Positions 60,228 through 64,000 of a stretch of 64,000 bases of DNA are shown here, one piece after another (position 1 is the first letter of the stretch; every line of letters starts with the position of its first letter). The notes under the pieces were generated by a model. It had not been told where the DNA came from. It saw only the letters and a list, made by a program, of their open reading frames with translations, and did no database searches. Source of the stretch: Ailurus styani (lineage: Eukaryota > Chordata > Mammalia > Carnivora > Ailuridae); contig LNAC01000231.1 in NCBI GenBank assembly GCA_002007465.1, positions 1,335,384 to 1,399,383 on the forward strand, given 5' to 3'. Made by a program: the position numbers and the translations under genes.

Positions 60228-60228
60228 A
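60010..60228 (+). mobile_element. CAN-SINE, old, head partly lost
   Basis: The copy starts within AAGGGTCAATTAAGTCAATT and then reads GAGCATCTGCCTTCAGCTCA and CCCCACATCGGGTTCCCTG. It ends in an (AAAT)n tail at 60197-60229. Confidence 0.88.
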
Positions 60229-60645
60229 ATATTATCTAAAAGTAGAATATAATCTTGAAATTCTAGAAAATTACTTTTATTGATTTGATAGAGAAAAAAA
60301 TCCTCAATTTAATGCAGTGATACATTCATAAACTGTTGAGACTTGAGATTATAATATATATGAATCTCATACAACCTTTTAATTTCAGATCATTTCCACA
60401 ACAGATCAGCTTTTAAAAGTCCCATCTCTACCATCAATCTCCTTAGTTTATTTCTTCTGTTCTATTAATGCCTACTGATGAATAATCAGAACTGTGGACT
60501 TTAGTTAAAACCTTTAAAATAATTGAAATAAGTTAAAACATGTGCTTTTATGCTTGATGATTTCAATCCCTTGTATTTATGGCTAGTCTCTTCTGTTTAC
60601 TCTTTATTTCAATCTGCTTCGATATCAATATGAGTCTTGTTTGTT
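60229..60645. other. Gene-free stretch
   Basis: Nothing recognised. Confidence 0.5.
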
Positions 60646-60662
60646 TCTATTATGTTTTAAGA

Positions 60663-60845
60663 TTTTTTTTTAATTTATTTGACAGAGAGAGAGAGATCAC
60701 AAGTAGGCTGAAAGGCAGGCAGAGAAAGGAGGAAGCAGGCTCCTTGCTGAGCAGGGAACCCGATGCGGGCCTTGATCCCAGGACTCTGAGATCATGACCT
60801 GAGCCGAAGGCAGAGGCTTTAACACCCTGAGCCACCCAGGCACCC
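60663..60845 (-). mobile_element. Young CAN-SINE with perfect 17-base TSD
   Basis: A minus-strand copy with TCTATTATGTTTTAAGA at 60646-60662 and 60846-60862. The body keeps the AGTAGGCTGAAAGGCAGGCA block and the head complement GAGCCACCCAGGCACCC. Confidence 0.96.
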
Positions 60846-60929
60846 TCTATTATGTTTTAAGAATATAAAAGTTTCATTGGCATTTTTCCAGTTTCTTTAC
60901 TAAGGTAAAAGCCATTCAATAACCATGAA

Positions 60930-61010
60930 TTAATATGTATCACCATTTTACAAATGGTATAACTGAAACTAATAAAGAAGTTAAGTATTTTGCCCAACAT
61001 AGAGCTCCAT
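60930..61010 (-). repeat. MIR-like fragment, antisense
   Basis: ATCACCATTTTACAAATGGT, ATAACTGAAACTAATAAAGA and AAGTATTTTGCCCAACAT fit the antisense MIR core. Confidence 0.6.
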
Positions 61011-61097
61011 CTCTCTGATTTCAAAGTATCTCAATTATGTTTGGGATTCTCAGTCAAAACACTAAAAATGTGAATGCTTTTAAATGTGAAAGTCATG

Positions 61098-61296
61098 GGC
61101 ACCTGGGTGGCTCAGTCGGTTAAGCCGCTGCTTTTGGTTCAGGTCATGATCCCAGGGTCCTGGGATCGAGTCCCACATCAGGCTCACTGCTTGGCAGAGA
61201 GCCTGCTTCTCCCTTTCCCTGTGCCTGCTGCTCTGCCTACTTGTGTTCTCTCTCTCTCTCAATCAAATAAATAAAATCTTTAAAAAAAAAAACATA
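61098..61296 (+). mobile_element. CAN-SINE with perfect 16-base TSD
   Basis: AAATGTGAAAGTCATG is at 61082-61097 and again at 61297-61312. The body is the CAGTCGGTTAAGCCGCTGCT variant, different from the GTGGGTTAAAG group, yet it has an undamaged target duplication. Confidence 0.96.
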
Positions 61297-61312
61297 AAAT
61301 GTGAAAGTCATG

Positions 61313-62614
61313 ATTAATCATTTTAAGTCAAAATAACTGTTAAATTTTCTCTTGTCTCAAAACTGTGTTCCCTTTTAGATGTCATCTCAACTTGCTATGT
61401 ATTTCTTCCTTACCACTCCTCCTCACTTTTTTCATCTTTGTGTACCTTGCTTTTCATCATGATTTATACTATATTTCACCTTCCATAATGCTATATTTTC
61501 AACAGCTCATCTTTATCTATTCCAATCTGTCCTTTTTACATGAACATCCTTCATCCTACATGCCAAATTTCTTCCCACTATAATTTATAGACATCATCAC
61601 TTGGTTAGACTTGACCCTACCTGTCACAACTGCCTTCAAATACATTTCTATTAAAAGGGCACAGACAATATTCATGTTGCAGTGCTCTGTCACCAAGATA
61701 AAACAGTTACAGTGCAGAACTTCTTTAAGTCTGGTGTTTGCAGTTTATGTTCGTGCAGTGCTGTGTACACATAACTGAAAATCAATAAGAAGTTAATGGA
61801 AAGCAAATACCATAGGGAGAATCAGGCACTACACATAACGTACTTAGAGAGCAAGAGAGAAACATTTCAAGCAAATGGATAAAAACAAGTTTGGAAAGTT
61901 GAAGAAAAAATGGATTGCTTGTTTTATATGATGCTTACCTGTAGGGAATCAATAACTTGGCCTTACATTCGATATGCTTTCACTTTCTCATACTGTAAAA
62001 AATGTCTGTTTGGAACACCTTGAGGGAAACACCCAGATTAAGATGATTCACCAGGGTGTGCTTAGGAGATTCATATATCTTCTTATTCTCAAAATTATAA
62101 GAAATGAGCTCTCAAATGTTTGAGTATCTCTCAAATGATTGATGTAATGAACAGCTAAGATAGAAATAGCCAAGCTCAAAGTTGTTCCAGCCACTGACAC
62201 CTCTGGCCAGGAAGGTAGAATAATCCCAGCCTCCTGAATATTCTATTGACAAAAGTACTTCTCTTTAGAACATTAAGAATTGATTTCTAATAGAAAATTC
62301 ACTTTGTTAATTATAATATGAATTATTCACAAGCATTTTCTGAGCACTTCATTATGTTCTCCATATATACGCAAGGTGTTACGTATCTCTATCATTCATT
62401 CAGTGATTTATAAAAAGAGGATTGTATGTCATAGTGGTTAAGACCATAGGCTCTGGAGTCAGAGCTTGATACAAAACTTACTTTTGCCCACTGCTGTAAA
62501 AGTCTAATTTAAAATAAGTATATTAAGTATTTAACCAGCTATTCTTTGCATAGTATATAGACAGTAACATAACCTAATGTTATTATCCCTACCAGATAGC
62601 ATGTATTCAGTTTC
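61313..62614. other. Gene-free stretch with L2- and MIR-like remnants
   Basis: An L2-like patch lies at about 61360-61570. A MIR head-like piece (ATAGTGGTTAAGACCATAGG, then CTCTGGAGTCAGAGC) lies at about 62430-62475. Nothing else is recognised. Confidence 0.5.
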
Positions 62615-62955
62615 CTGTTCTTACTCCAGCAAGTTATCACTAATTCTATAGCTTAAACCCATACAAGTTTACTATCTCACAGTTCTGGAGGTCAGAAGTT
62701 CAAAATGGGTCTCACTGGGCTAAAATCAAGGGGTCAGTAGGTCTGCATTCCAACTGGAGGCTCTAGGGAAGAGTCCATTTTCATGCCTTTGCCAACTTAT
62801 AGGGACCACATGCATTCCTTGGCTCATGGCCCCTCTCCATCTTCACAGCCAATGATAGACTAGTGAGTTTCTCACATCAAATCACTCTCTGATACTTCTG
62901 CCTTCTTCTTCCACATTTAAGGGCCTTTGTGATCACATTACACTCACCTCAAAAA
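62615..62955 (+). repeat. Ancient interspersed repeat, family not assigned
   Basis: TCTCACAGTTCTGGAGGTCA, GGGTCTCACTGGGCTAAAAT, CATTCCTTGGCTCATGGCCC and TTAAGGGCCTTTGTGATCAC are phrases of a widespread mammalian repeat. The class is not named here. Confidence 0.65.
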
Positions 62956-62979
62956 TATCGGATATTTTCCTTGTTATTT

Positions 62980-63210
62980 TTTTATTTTTTTAAGATTTAT
63001 TTATTTATTTTAGAGAGAGAAAGGAGAGAGAGAGAGAGAGCGTGTGTGTGTGTGTGTGTGCATGCGTGTGTATGGGGAGAAGAGGTAGAAAGAAGCAGAC
63101 TCCCTGCTGAGTGGTGAGCCTTAACTCCTCTTGTTCTCAGGACCCTGAGATCATGACCTAAGCTGAAATCAAGAGTCGGTCACTAGACTGACTGAGCCAC
63201 CCAGGCACCC
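62980..63210 (-). mobile_element. CAN-SINE with (GT)n in its middle
   Basis: A minus-strand copy with head complement GAGCCACCCAGGCACCCC at the right and a T-rich tail complement at the left. The purine-rich middle has a GT run at about 63041-63060. The body includes AAATCAAGAGTCGGTCACTA, typical of the older SINEC variants. Confidence 0.9.
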
Positions 63211-64000
63211 CAAATAATTTCCTTATGCTAAAGTTACTTGATTATTAGACTTAATTCAATCTACAATTTCTTTCTCCCTTGTTGTGAAATTATGCCAACA
63301 TAATTTATTCACAGATTTGAGGATTAGTTGGTGAGTATTACTGGGATGCTAGTATTCTGCTTACCATATACTGAATAAACAATATTATTTAATTTACTAA
63401 CTATACTATTTTTTTAAAGTTAGGCATAATAAGAAAGACTGACATTTATAAGATCTCTTCTCAAAATAACCCAATGATACTAGGTAAACAAAGTCAACTA
63501 ACTACAAGTGTATTTTTCATTAAACATCTTTTTATCAATATTTTTACAAATAAAAATATTCCTGTAAACAATACTTGAATATAATTATAAATTATAGAAA
63601 TGTAGAAATATATGATGGTAGATAAATTTTCACTAAAAAATTCAAATTTTTTTACTTTTAAGGAGGAAGGATTAATGTTATTTTTAAAAGAAATTTTAAT
63701 TACTCTTTAAGAGTAAATCCCTGTGTTAGAAGCTAAGAAAGTTACAAAAGATATAAAAACTATATTTCTAGGAACTCTGTCTGATCTGCAAGAGAAGATA
63801 TTCATTTCTCAAACCAGTAAGTAGCAAAAGCATCAGTTTATGCTTAAGCACATTACATCTTTCAGGACCGCTTCCAGAATGAGATCAAGGTGGGATAAAG
63901 GTGTCAGAGACAAACAAGGATTTTTGGGCATGGCTGCCTAACAATTTCAACTCACTGCTTTTCCTTAAAACTGGTAAATATTATGGACTCATTTTTCTTG
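63211..64000. other. Gene-free stretch at window end
   Basis: AT-rich. No repeat or gene is recognised. Confidence 0.5.

Overview
This is a carnivore nuclear genome segment with no host protein-coding gene that I can recognise. The sequence is AT-rich, and no long open frame is left that repeats do not explain. About thirty copies of the tRNA-derived carnivore SINE (CAN-SINE/SINEC) are scattered on both strands. Their head reads GTGGCTCAGTGGGTTAAAGCC and their tail is TCAAATAAATAAAATCTTTAAAA. This head and tail variant points to a mustelid (ferret, mink, marten or badger group). The species assignment is an inference from SINE type alone.

Layout. 0-9 kb: an ancient repeat block, microsatellites, five CAN-SINEs, and an old sense-strand L1 split by a processed RPL39 pseudogene. 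9-14 kb: mostly unique AT-rich DNA with SINE and MIR copies. 14.4-23.1 kb: a large L1 complex. About 6.3 kb of inverted L1 runs from ORF2 to the 5' UTR and is followed directly by the sense-strand L1 3' end. SINEs are nested inside it, including a SINE inside a SINE. 23.3-27.6 kb: MER2- and MER5A-like DNA transposons, SINEs, and three of the four single-N junctions. 30-31.5 kb: a 5'-inverted L1 with a readable ORF2 C-terminal remnant. 32.7 and 36.7 kb: two diverged copies of a repeat I cannot name. 38.3-39 kb: a 5'-truncated carnivore L1. 40.4-41.4 kb: an old repeat and a probable solitary LTR. 43-49.4 kb: young SINEs with perfect target-site duplications, MIR and L2. 49.4-60 kb: an unusually SINE-free stretch. 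60-64 kb: SINEs, MIR and L2 debris.

Nothing here forms an operon or pathway. The window records transposition: L1 machinery mobilised the SINEs and the RPL39 mRNA, leaving A-tails and target-site duplications. The features most worth checking are the four one-N junctions flanked by near-identical duplicated blocks (probable unmerged contig overlaps or alleles), the inverted L1 complex, the two unnamed repeat copies, and the 10.6-kb SINE desert. I found no evidence of a previously undescribed biological system.
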